From positions 1 to 52,194 of the forward strand of contig NZ_JAIQZF010000010.1 in assembly GCF_020164585.1 (NCBI RefSeq): DNA of 52,194 nt, read 5' to 3'. This DNA is from Psychroflexus curvus. GTDB lineage: Bacteria; Bacteroidota; Bacteroidia; Flavobacteriales; Flavobacteriaceae. Positions 7,661 through 15,907 of the stretch are shown piece by piece. Position 1 is the stretch's first letter; each line of letters starts with the position of its first letter. Position numbers and translations under genes: made by a program. The notes under the pieces are model-generated. The model saw only the letters and a program-made list of their open reading frames with translations. It searched no databases and was not told where the DNA came from.

Positions 7661-9283
7661 GACTTCAGAAATAACAGTTCCTGTAGCTCCGTTGGGAAGT
7701 TCTATCCCTAAAAGGGCAGAAATTGTCGGAGCGATATCTGGAATGTGATAGCGGTTGTAGGTCTTCCCTGATTTTATTCCGTTTCCATACATCAGTAATG
7801 GAGCCTGAGTGTCGTAATTGTTTCCACTTCCGTGTGTAGAACCTTTCCTAGAGTAAGAAATATAGGCGTTATCTAATACATAAGCTATATCCCCACTTCG
7901 TTTCTGGTGGAATCCTCTTAAAATTAATTCTGCTGGAGTTCCGCTGAAATCAGTGTTCTCCAGTGTTTCTCTGGTATATACTTTATCTATATGTTTATAC
8001 TGAATCAAAAAGTGTTTGACTTCATTTTGAGCAGTAACAAATTCAGAATAAGTGTTGAACTTAGAGTAGTCCAGGAAAATCTGATGATTATAGATGCTTT
8101 CAATGACATTTTCTAAACCAAAATTAGTGCTTAAGTGCTCTTCTAAAGCATCACGCATGTCGTCTACCTCAAAATAACCTGCAGGAATTTTTTCATCTTT
8201 TAAAAACTGAGGCACATGAACAGCTCCGTGATCTGCTGTTAAAAACAAGGTGTAATTTCCTTTTCCAACCTGCTTGTCCAGGAATTTCATTAGATCAGCT
8301 ACATTTTTGTCTAAACGAATATAAGTATCCTGAATTTCTTTGGAGTTAACTCCAAAATTATGCCCTAGATAATCGGTACTGGAAAAGCTCAGGGTAAACA
8401 CATCTGTAAATTCATCCTGACCTAGGTTCTCGTTGAGGATAGCTTTTTTTGCAAAATCCAAAAGCAAATCGTTTCCATAAGGTGTTGGTCTTAAGATACT
8501 GTAGTTGTTATTTTCTTTGGCAAGTTTCTTTAGATCATAAGGAAATGTGGCTTCTTTTTTTCCTTTGAATCCATTTTCGTAAGTATTAAGGTCAGAGCCG
8601 CTTTCTTCATAAGTAGAAATATCTTTAAACGTATCCCATTCTTTAAGGTAACTTTTAGCCACATCAGAAGAATTGAATTTATTCACCCAATTTGGCAACT
8701 TTTCCATATAAAAATCTGAGCTTATAAAGTGCCCTTCATCTCCTCCAACAAACCAATACGCAGCATTTGCCGTATGTCCAGCAGGTAAAATAGCTCCCCG
8801 ATCTTTTATGGAAACCCCTATGGTTTTGCCCTTAAACTGCGTGTGAAGACGATTTTGGTCAGCAAAACTGGTAGACAACATTCTTTGTGGCGACATTTTC
8901 CCAGCTCTATCCTCTGGATCCAATCCCAAACCAGAGACGCTCGGGTCTGAAGCACAATACACACGTTCTTTAATTACTTTATCGTACCAGTTGTTGGCAA
9001 CAATACCGTGATTCATAGGGCTTGTTCCTGTAAATATAGAGGCATGACCAGGCCCTGTATAGGTCGGAACGTAATCAAAATGGAAGTTTTTCATTTCAAA
9101 ACCTTCCCTTTGCAGACGCTTAAAACCCTCGTCTGAATAATGTTTTTGGAATTTGGTTAAATAATCATAGCGCATCTGATCGACGACGACACCCACAACC
9201 AGTTTTGTGGCTTTTTCATTATCCTGCGCAAACAACTGAATTTGAACAAGTAATAGAAATAAAATAGCAATTTTGAATTTCAT
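7652..9283 (-). CDS. pafA: PafA-type alkaline phosphatase (alkaline phosphatase superfamily)
   Basis: A 543-aa exported phosphate monoesterase. Residues 1-19 form a signal peptide ending LFAQ. The nucleophile is Thr76 in PTYTGPGHASIFTGTSP, with Asn97 in VANNWYDK, and Lys160 and Arg162 in SIKDRGAILPAGH. These correspond to Thr79, Asn100, Lys162 and Arg164 of the studied Elizabethkingia PafA (numbering from memory). Metal ligands are visible in VVVDQMRYDYL and in TADHGAVHVP. Length also matches PafA (about 546 aa). In flavobacteria the family releases phosphate from many organic phosphates outside the cytoplasm. It has its own promoter, and its terminator lies in the convergent neighbour. Confidence 0.9.
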   Translation of the reverse strand: MKFKIAILFLLLVQIQLFAQDNEKATKLVVGVVVDQMRYDYLTKFQKHYSDEGFKRLQREGFEMKNFHFDYVPTYTGPGHASIFTGTSPMNHGIVANNWYDKVIKERVYCASDPSVSGLGLDPEDRAGKMSPQRMLSTSFADQNRLHTQFKGKTIGVSIKDRGAILPAGHTANAAYWFVGGDEGHFISSDFYMEKLPNWVNKFNSSDVAKSYLKEWDTFKDISTYEESGSDLNTYENGFKGKKEATFPYDLKKLAKENNNYSILRPTPYGNDLLLDFAKKAILNENLGQDEFTDVFTLSFSSTDYLGHNFGVNSKEIQDTYIRLDKNVADLMKFLDKQVGKGNYTLFLTADHGAVHVPQFLKDEKIPAGYFEVDDMRDALEEHLSTNFGLENVIESIYNHQIFLDYSKFNTYSEFVTAQNEVKHFLIQYKHIDKVYTRETLENTDFSGTPAELILRGFHQKRSGDIAYVLDNAYISYSRKGSTHGSGNNYDTQAPLLMYGNGIKSGKTYNRYHIPDIAPTISALLGIELPNGATGTVISEVLK

Positions 9284-9300
9284 GAGTTTTATATTTTATT

Positions 9301-9329
9301 GCAAATATAAAGACTTAGGTTAGTTTCAA
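9301..9329 (-). promoter_or_regulatory. pafA promoter
   Basis: Minus-strand TATATTTGC (9301-9309), an exact -7 element, with TTG at 9327-9329 and a 17-nt gap. The start codon is 18 nt away, so the leader is short. Confidence 0.6.
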
Positions 9330-9404
9330 GTTTATGCTTCGGTTAAATCATATCTTCAAGTTTTTATTCTATTTTTATAAAAATTTCAAAAAGGCTTCAA
9401 GCAA

Positions 9405-10148
9405 ATGCTATCAAATTATATAAAAAGTATTGGTCAGTATTTTATAATGATCTACGATACCTTTAAAAGAATGACCAAAACTTCTGAATTGAGAAGGCTC
9501 ATTCTTCAGGAAATAGATGACCTTATTATAAGCTCTTTGGGGATCGTTGTATTTATATCGTTTTTTATAGGAGCGGTTATTGCTATTCAGACGGCCCTCA
9601 ATTTTTCAAATCCATTTGTACCAAAGTCCCTTATTGGTTTTGCAGCGAGGCAATCGATTATTCTGGAGTTTGCTCCAACGTTTGTCGCCATCATCATGGC
9701 GGGAAAAGTGGGTTCATACATCACTTCGAGTATAGGAACCATGAGAGTTTCAGAACAGATAGATGCTTTGGAAGTGATGGGAATTAATTCTCTCAATTAC
9801 CTGGTTTTTCCAAAGATTGTTGCGATGTGCTTATTCCCGTTTGTCATCGCCATCTCTATGTTTGTAGGTATAATTGGTGCTTATATAGCCAGTGTCTATG
9901 GTGGGTTCTTGAGTTCAGAAGCGTTTCTAACGGGCTTACAGGAAGATTTTGTTCCTTTTCAGGTGTTCTATGCTTTCCTTAAAAGTTTCATTTTTGCATT
10001 GATACTCGCTACTGTTCCTTCTTTTCATGGATATTATATGAAAGGGGGGTCTTTGGAAGTAGGGCATGCCGCGACAACTTCGTTTGTATGGACGAGTGTT
10101 ATTATTATTTTTATGAACTATTTCATCACCCAATTATTACTAAGCTAG
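9405..10148 (+). CDS. mlaE: MlaE-family lipid ABC transporter permease
   Basis: A 247-aa inner-membrane permease of the MlaE family, which moves phospholipid or related lipids between inner and outer membrane. It has about five to six membrane spans and the family's conserved core around residues 85-125, ARQSIILEFAPTFVAIIMAG followed by GTMRVSEQIDALEVMGINSL. ATG 9405 gives the usual family length. The ATPase gene follows after one base. No MlaD (MCE) or MlaC gene is next to it in the window, so the substrate-binding partner must be elsewhere or unusual. Confidence 0.92.
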   Translation: MLSNYIKSIGQYFIMIYDTFKRMTKTSELRRLILQEIDDLIISSLGIVVFISFFIGAVIAIQTALNFSNPFVPKSLIGFAARQSIILEFAPTFVAIIMAGKVGSYITSSIGTMRVSEQIDALEVMGINSLNYLVFPKIVAMCLFPFVIAISMFVGIIGAYIASVYGGFLSSEAFLTGLQEDFVPFQVFYAFLKSFIFALILATVPSFHGYYMKGGSLEVGHAATTSFVWTSVIIIFMNYFITQLLLS

Positions 10149-10149
10149 T

Positions 10150-10914
10150 ATGATAAAAGTTAGAGATTTACATAAATCCTTTGACGATCTGGACGTCCTT
10201 AAAGGGGTAGATGCCGAATTTGAAAAGGGTAAAACCAATTTAATCATCGGACAATCTGGCTCTGGTAAAACCGTGTTTTTAAAATGTTTACTCGGATTAA
10301 TAATACCTGACTCGGGCAGAATAGAATATAATGGGAAGTCTTATAAAAACTTTTCTAAAGACGAAAAAAGAGAAATCAGTAAGCAGATGGGGATGGTTTT
10401 CCAGGGAGGTGCATTGTTCGATTCTATGACAGTTGAAGAAAATGTAAAGTTCCCTCTGAAAATGCTTACCAAGATGAGCAGGCAGGACATGCAGAATCGG
10501 GTTGAAGAAGTCCTTGACCGTGTAAACTTAGTCGATACAAATCATAAGCTACCTTCAGAAATAAGTGGAGGAATGCAAAAAAGAGTCTCCATTGCAAGAG
10601 CAATAGTCAATAAACCCAATTTTTTGTTTTGTGACGAACCCAACTCTGGCTTAGACCCTAGAACAGCTTCTGTCATAGATAACCTCATTCAGGAAATCAC
10701 TCATGAAAATGACATCACAACCGTAATCAATACACACGATATGAATTCGGTATTTGAAATCGGTGAAAATATCATTTATCTGGAGGACGGTGTTAAAGCC
10801 TGGGAAGGCAACAAAAACAACATCTATAAAACAGACAATCAAAAACTGACAGACTTTGTTTATGCTTCCAACTTATTTAAAAAAGTGAGAATCGCTCAAA
10901 AGGAGGGCCTTTAA
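10150..10914 (+). CDS. mlaF: MlaF-type ABC transporter ATP-binding protein
   Basis: A 254-aa ATPase pairing with the MlaE permease just upstream (1-nt gap, one operon). Walker A is GQSGSGKT at residues 34-41, the Q loop is MVFQGGALFDSMTV, the signature is SGGMQKR and Walker B is FLFCDEPNSGLDP; the H-loop histidine is in INTHDM. The FQGGALFDSMTV stretch is typical of the Mla group rather than of general importers. Its 3' end overlaps the convergent DUF389 gene by 4 bp with no terminator in between. Confidence 0.93.
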   Translation: MIKVRDLHKSFDDLDVLKGVDAEFEKGKTNLIIGQSGSGKTVFLKCLLGLIIPDSGRIEYNGKSYKNFSKDEKREISKQMGMVFQGGALFDSMTVEENVKFPLKMLTKMSRQDMQNRVEEVLDRVNLVDTNHKLPSEISGGMQKRVSIARAIVNKPNFLFCDEPNSGLDPRTASVIDNLIQEITHENDITTVINTHDMNSVFEIGENIIYLEDGVKAWEGNKNNIYKTDNQKLTDFVYASNLFKKVRIAQKEGL

Positions 10915-12353
10915 TTTACGGACAGTACGCTAATGTTATCCAGATTCAACTTATAAGCTAACCAATCTTCAAGTTGATCGAGTTTAGTTTCTTTTTCTTC
11001 TGAATCTGTTTCTGGTTTCCACTTAATGCTAAACGTCGGAATTGTGTCCATATTCTCAAAGTTCGATTTAATAACGTCTGCAAAACTCACTTCAGCTACA
11101 GTATTGTAATTCAACTGAATTTCCTTTGCCAGACGATCAAACTGGATGATTCTGTTGCTTTTTTGCATGGTTCTCAGCTCATACTGTAACTTTTCAATTT
11201 CTGCTCTGGACTCGGTCAATTCAAGAGAGTCGCGTTTTCTAAGTTCAGCCATAAATTGTAACTGATTGAAATTTTCGGAATTTTCATTTTGAAGTACTCT
11301 AAGCTCCGTGTTTTCTAAATATTCATAGGTTTTTATCTTGTCCTTCCATAACCTAATCACTTCCCTTGGAATTTCTTTACCTAAAAAAGAAACTTCTATG
11401 ACAGGTGTAACACCAGAGTGGTAAGAGATATTGGTCGCATTTTTTTGAAGAAACGATTGTTTATAGCTTTGCAATTCTTCAAGCACAAACTTATTAGCAT
11501 CAATTGTAAAGTAGGATTCCTTCAGTAAATTATAAAACAAATAAACACTTGGAATCATCACTATGATAGCGATGGATGAAGCTATTTGAGCAATACGCCT
11601 TCGTCTTAGCGAGTTCGCATATTTAACAAGGGGAAACCTCAAAAACTTGGACACCACAAAAGTGGATAAGGCTATGAATATGGTATTGATGGTAAACAAA
11701 TACATAGCACCACCGAAGATACTCATATCCCAAACGGCTAAGCCATAACCAGCTGTACAAAGGGGAGGCATCAAAGCTGTTGCAATAGCAACACCAGCAA
11801 TAACAGTAATGATGGTTCCTTTTTTAGCTTTAGCAATAATAAGTGCTAAGCCACCAAAAATAGCTACCAAAACATCAAGAATGGTGGGATAAGTTCTGGC
11901 TTCCAGCTCTGGTGTAAGCTCAGTAAGAGGTGATAATTGAAAATATAAAAACGCTGTTATCAAACTCAGGCCAACCATAACTCCAAGATTGACAAGTGAC
12001 CTCCTGAGTGTATCGATGTCGTTAATGGCTACGGAAAAACCTAAGCCAACGATAGGTCCCATAAGTGGCGAAATAAGCATAGCTCCGATAACGACGGCAG
12101 TACTACTCACATTCAAACCAATAGATGCTACGATAATAGAGAAGATCAAAATCCAGGCACTATGCCCTTTAAAAGGAATGTCGTTTAAGATAGCTTCTGC
12201 CGTAGCTTCTCTGTCGGTATCATGTGAAATGTCCAAAAGATCATATAAAAAACTTTTGATGCTTCCATAAGAATGCCTCAAGCTTGTCTTTACTTGTTTA
12301 GAAGATTCAGAATTTGAATTATGATCAGATGGATTTGAAGCGTTTTCAGTCAT
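10911..12353 (-). CDS. DUF389 integral membrane protein
   Basis: A 480-aa protein of the DUF389 family (uncharacterised hydrophobic domain). Residues about 60-275 carry six or so membrane helices with the family's glycine- and proline-rich segments ASIGLNVSSTAVVIGAMLIS and ATALMPPLCTAGYG. After residue 280 there is a soluble part with a predicted coiled coil (about 365-400, MAELRKRDSLELTESRAEIE). The function of the family is not known. It is the last gene of a leftward set sprT-like, manC, DUF389 with gaps of 4 and 3 nt, and ends overlapping mlaF. Confidence 0.88.
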   Translation of the reverse strand: MTENASNPSDHNSNSESSKQVKTSLRHSYGSIKSFLYDLLDISHDTDREATAEAILNDIPFKGHSAWILIFSIIVASIGLNVSSTAVVIGAMLISPLMGPIVGLGFSVAINDIDTLRRSLVNLGVMVGLSLITAFLYFQLSPLTELTPELEARTYPTILDVLVAIFGGLALIIAKAKKGTIITVIAGVAIATALMPPLCTAGYGLAVWDMSIFGGAMYLFTINTIFIALSTFVVSKFLRFPLVKYANSLRRRRIAQIASSIAIIVMIPSVYLFYNLLKESYFTIDANKFVLEELQSYKQSFLQKNATNISYHSGVTPVIEVSFLGKEIPREVIRLWKDKIKTYEYLENTELRVLQNENSENFNQLQFMAELRKRDSLELTESRAEIEKLQYELRTMQKSNRIIQFDRLAKEIQLNYNTVAEVSFADVIKSNFENMDTIPTFSIKWKPETDSEEKETKLDQLEDWLAYKLNLDNISVLSVN

Positions 12354-12356
12354 AAG

Positions 12357-13439
12357 TTAGCCATGATTTTTACCAAACTTTTCCATAACCAAGTTACGTA
12401 TAGTTTTGATTTCTTGTTCATCTTTTTTTGGCAAAATCACAAGACTGTCTTTGTTTTCAACAACAATATAGTCGTTAAGACCCTTGATAATCGCTATTTT
12501 ATCTTCAGAAGTTCTTAAAATAGTATTGGTCGTATCTATAAAAACAGACTGAGCATTTACACTCACATTATTATTTTCATCTTTAGGCAATTCATTGTGG
12601 AGTGAGCCCCAGGTACCTAAATCACTCCAGTCGAAACTCGCTTCAATCACACCTACCTGCTTTGCTTTTTCCAGGATTCCATAATCTATAGATATGTTTT
12701 CGAATTGTGGATAATAGTCTGCTAGAAATGACTCTTCTTTATTTGTATTCAATTTGGACCAGGACTTTTCAAAGACCGAAAACATATCTGGAAGAAATTC
12801 CTGATACTGGTCTATAATAAAAGACGTTTTCCATATAAAAATCCCCGCATTCCATAAATAGTTCCCTTCTTTTAAAAAGGATTGAGCGGTTGGATAATCG
12901 GGCTTTTCTGTAAAGGTTTCCACTATTTTTACATTACCGGAATCCTCTTTTTCATACTTGATATAACCATAACCTGTGTTTGGAAAAGTAGGTGTAATGC
13001 CTAGAGTCATCAAAAGATCTTTTTGAGTACTGGCCTCAAATGCAAGATTGACATCCCTGGCAAAAGCATCTTCATCTTCGATCCAGTGGTCGCTTGGAGC
13101 TACAATCATTCTTGCTTTTGGATTTTCTTTATTGATCTTTAAAGCAGACAGCAAAATGCAAGGTGCAGTATTTCTCATGGCCGGCTCTGCAATAATTCTG
13201 TCACTCTTGATATCTGGCAGCTGCTGATTGACAAGGTCCACATAATCGGAATTGGTAAGGATGAGAATTTGATCTTCTGGAACAATTTTAGCTAATCTAG
13301 TAAAAGTTTGTTGAAGTAATGTTTTACCTGTTCCTAACATGTCATGAAACTGTTTTGGAAAGGAAGTTTTGCTTACTGGCCAAAATCTTGAACCCACACC
13401 TCCAGCCATAATCACGGCATAATTATCCTTCTTATTCAT
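12357..13439 (-). CDS. manC: Mannose-1-phosphate guanylyltransferase
   Basis: A 360-aa cytoplasmic nucleotidyltransferase that makes GDP-mannose from mannose-1-phosphate and GTP, for glycans and surface polysaccharides. The pyrophosphorylase signature is MAGGVGSRFWPVSKTSFPKQ at residues 11-30. The later FTEKPDYPTA and NAGIFIWK motifs are standard for the family. The length matches the single-function enzyme; the isomerase half of bifunctional ManC/AlgA is missing. It lies between the SprT-like gene (4-nt gap) and DUF389 (3-nt gap), on one transcript. Confidence 0.93.
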   Translation of the reverse strand: MNKKDNYAVIMAGGVGSRFWPVSKTSFPKQFHDMLGTGKTLLQQTFTRLAKIVPEDQILILTNSDYVDLVNQQLPDIKSDRIIAEPAMRNTAPCILLSALKINKENPKARMIVAPSDHWIEDEDAFARDVNLAFEASTQKDLLMTLGITPTFPNTGYGYIKYEKEDSGNVKIVETFTEKPDYPTAQSFLKEGNYLWNAGIFIWKTSFIIDQYQEFLPDMFSVFEKSWSKLNTNKEESFLADYYPQFENISIDYGILEKAKQVGVIEASFDWSDLGTWGSLHNELPKDENNNVSVNAQSVFIDTTNTILRTSEDKIAIIKGLNDYIVVENKDSLVILPKKDEQEIKTIRNLVMEKFGKNHG

Positions 13440-13443
13440 GTTA

Positions 13444-14040
13444 TTATTTTAAAAAATCAACTTCAGCATTGGGCTGAAATGCATAAATTTTCCCTGTACT
13501 CACTTCCTGGCATTCGTATCTTTTCCGAATTCTTCTACCTTTCTTAAATCGACGCCCATTGGGAATTTGAAAAATACTTCCAAAGGGAAGCTCAAATATA
13601 AAATTTTTCTCATTAGGTGTGTCGTATTGTTTTAGAGCTACACTCAGTCTGGCATCTGTATCGCTGCTTGCCGTTGGATTTTTAAAATGCCTGGCTAGCT
13701 CAGGTAGAAGATCACTGGGGAAAATTTCCGGATTCAAAAAAGGCAACATCAACTTCTGAAAGCTATGTTTCCACTCTGCTCCATGAGGTAAAATCGAGAA
13801 TCCGTAGGTCTTGAAGGCCAGCAAATGAGCAACCTCATGAACCGTGGTGATCAAAAATCGGTATTTATTTAAATTGGAGTTAACAGTAATCTGATGAAAT
13901 CCATCTGGTTTCAACCTGTAATCCCCGTGTTTAGTTTGTCGTTGGCTAACGATCTTCAATTGAATTTGATAAGCTTTGACCATACCCATGACAGGAATGA
14001 CTGCTCGCTCAGGCAAATATTTTTGAAGCGTTTCTTTCAT
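13444..14040 (-). CDS. SprT-like zinc metallopeptidase domain protein
   Basis: A 198-aa protein with the zincin motif HEVAH (His68, Glu69, His72) and a third ligand candidate, His86, in PHGAEWKHSF. This is the SprT/Spartan-like arrangement. The C-terminal zinc ribbon of many SprT proteins is missing: only one cysteine is visible in that part (YECQEV). A basic stretch (GRRFKKGRRIRKR) near residues 160-172 could contact nucleic acid. It is the first gene of the sprT-like, manC, DUF389 operon. The substrate is unknown. Confidence 0.85.
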   Translation of the reverse strand: MKETLQKYLPERAVIPVMGMVKAYQIQLKIVSQRQTKHGDYRLKPDGFHQITVNSNLNKYRFLITTVHEVAHLLAFKTYGFSILPHGAEWKHSFQKLMLPFLNPEIFPSDLLPELARHFKNPTASSDTDARLSVALKQYDTPNEKNFIFELPFGSIFQIPNGRRFKKGRRIRKRYECQEVSTGKIYAFQPNAEVDFLK

Positions 14041-14110
14041 GTATTACCTTCTATTGTTTTTTAATAGTCACACCGGCCTGAATGACTCAATCTGGCAGGT
14101 GTAACTTTTG

Positions 14111-14159
14111 ATGATTAAAATAATCATTACACTGTTTATTTAATAGTTATTTTAATCAT
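14111..14159. repeat. AT-rich inverted repeat between the SDR gene and the sprT-like operon
   Basis: A perfect 13-bp inverted repeat, ATGATTAAAATAA (14111-14123) and TTATTTTAATCAT (14147-14159), with a 23-nt centre. It sits between the SDR stop and the sprT-like start. It could be a weak terminator of the SDR transcript, or an operator for the sprT-like operon. No clear T run follows it. Confidence 0.5.
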
Positions 14160-14176
14160 GTCGGTTTCATTCAATT

Positions 14177-14860
14177 TTAAGGTGTAGAACTTGATACTTG
14201 TAGCAATTTACCGTTGTAAAAACGATTTCCGTTTTCTGAAAAGTCTTTGATATATTCGGCCATTTCAGATGCAGAATTTGGGGCTTGTAATCCAGGAAAT
14301 GCTTCTTCAAGCATTTCAGTCTGAACCGCACCCAATGCTAATACATTAAAGGATGGTCCGTTTTCTTTATATTCTTCAGCAAGTAATTCAGTTAGCGTAA
14401 TAACCGCTGCTTTGCTTGAGCTGTAAGCAGCCAAGCCAGGAAATTTCATACTGCCCTGAACACCACCCATGCTGCTGATTGTCACCACATGACTGTTGTT
14501 GGTCATCAAGGGGAGCAGTTGGTGCGTTAAATCAAACACCGAAAAGACGTTGGTTTCATAAACGCTTTTTACATCTTCGAGTTTAGTATCCTTAAAATCC
14601 TGCTTCAGAAATTGACCGGCATTATTGATTAAAATATCAATTGATTTAACTTCAGATTGTATTTTTCGGGCAACTTCTGAAACTTTTGAACTCTCATTCA
14701 AATCACAGGAATAAGAGAATACATTTTCAAGATTAAGGTCACTTACGGGTTTGTCGTTTCTGGACAAAGCAAATACCGTATGGCCTTCAGCAGCAAAAAG
14801 CTTTACAAGTTCATAACCAATACCGCGGCTTGTTCCTGTTATAACAATTGTTTTTGACAT
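14177..14860 (-). CDS. Short-chain dehydrogenase/reductase (SDR)
   Basis: A 227-aa classical SDR oxidoreductase. The NAD(P)-binding motif is TGTSRGIG (residues 8-15), INNAG follows near residue 79, and the active site is Ser in TISSMGG plus YSSSK. The substrate cannot be predicted. Its ATG overlaps the stop of the M28 peptidase gene by one base (TAATG), so the two are translated from one message. Confidence 0.88.
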   Translation of the reverse strand: MSKTIVITGTSRGIGYELVKLFAAEGHTVFALSRNDKPVSDLNLENVFSYSCDLNESSKVSEVARKIQSEVKSIDILINNAGQFLKQDFKDTKLEDVKSVYETNVFSVFDLTHQLLPLMTNNSHVVTISSMGGVQGSMKFPGLAAYSSSKAAVITLTELLAEEYKENGPSFNVLALGAVQTEMLEEAFPGLQAPNSASEMAEYIKDFSENGNRFYNGKLLQVSSSTP

Positions 14861-15828
14861 TAATTTAAATTTACTGTGGTTTCTGTTGAATTAACTAATT
14901 TTAAAACACCAGGTTTTAAGTCATTCACCAATTTTAAGTAAGCTTCGACATCCAGTTCTTCAAATTCATCATTCACATGATGGTAATACTCATAATTGGT
15001 GAAGTCGAAAGTACAAATGGTGTGTGAGGGCACGCCAAAGGTTTCGTAAAAAGGGTAATTATCGCTTCTTTTAAACAAACCATACTGAGCCGCCTGAGGT
15101 AAAAATCCTAAAAATTCAGTTTCATCTTCATAAAACCCATTAAAAACCTCAGCAAGATTAGACATTTCATAACCTGTGATATAAGCACGATAATTTTTAT
15201 CTTTCATCTGAACGCCTAACATTTCAATATTAAACACCAGGTAAGGTTCCACCTCCATACTCTTCATTTTGGTAGCTAAATGTCTAGACCCCACAAGACC
15301 TTTCTCTTCGGCAGAGAATAAAGCAAAAATCACGTCTCTTTTTAAGTCTTGACTTGCTAAATATTTTGCCAGCTCAAGAACTGCAACCGTACCTGAGGCG
15401 TTATCATTGGCTCCATTAGCAATGCTATCCTTTTCGACAGCTTCAATAATTCCCACATGATCATAGTGTGCACCGATGACTAAGGGTGTTAAGTCATTTG
15501 ATTCTTCAGCTTTCAAAACACCTACGACATTAAAACCGTCTGCTTCTTTCAGTTTGAATGAATCTCTATAGGTTTCAAAATAAGGTTCAACTTCAAATTT
15601 TTCAAAAGCATTTTCAATATAGATCGCTGCTTTATCAATGCCTTCAGAGCCCGTATCTCTTCCATTAAGCTCATCTGATGTTAAATATTTCAGCGCTGAT
15701 TTTGCTGAATATTGAAAATCTGACTTTTGAGAGGTTTCTGATATTTCTTTTTTCTGATCTTGAACTGAATTCTTGCAAGAGAAGGTTAAAAGTGAACCTA
15801 TGCAAAGCGTTATAATAATTTTTTTCAT
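14860..15828 (-). CDS. M28-family zinc peptidase, lipoprotein
   Basis: A 322-aa exported peptidase. The signal peptide ends in the lipobox LTFSC, so Cys18 should carry lipid and anchor the protein in the envelope. Zinc aminopeptidase motifs of family M28 are present: GAHYDHVG, NGANDNASGTVAVLELA and FALFSAEEKGLVGSRH. A further metal histidine is likely in HHVNDEFEELD. It probably trims peptides in the periplasm or at the surface. It is the upstream partner of the SDR gene (1-nt overlap) and lies just downstream of the pdhC terminator. Confidence 0.88.
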   Translation of the reverse strand: MKKIIITLCIGSLLTFSCKNSVQDQKKEISETSQKSDFQYSAKSALKYLTSDELNGRDTGSEGIDKAAIYIENAFEKFEVEPYFETYRDSFKLKEADGFNVVGVLKAEESNDLTPLVIGAHYDHVGIIEAVEKDSIANGANDNASGTVAVLELAKYLASQDLKRDVIFALFSAEEKGLVGSRHLATKMKSMEVEPYLVFNIEMLGVQMKDKNYRAYITGYEMSNLAEVFNGFYEDETEFLGFLPQAAQYGLFKRSDNYPFYETFGVPSHTICTFDFTNYEYYHHVNDEFEELDVEAYLKLVNDLKPGVLKLVNSTETTVNLN

Positions 15829-15841
15829 AAAGTGAATATAT

Positions 15842-15884
15842 AAAAAACTGCCTTTAAAGACCCATTAAAGGTCTAAAAAGGCAG
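15842..15884 (-). terminator. Terminator of the pdhA-pdhC operon
   Basis: A 15-bp stem, 15848-15862 with 15870-15884 (two mismatches), and a 7-nt loop, followed on the minus strand by six T (15842-15847). It lies about 24 nt past the pdhC stop. Confidence 0.8.
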
Positions 15885-15907
15885 TAGATTATTACATTAT
15901 ATGATAA

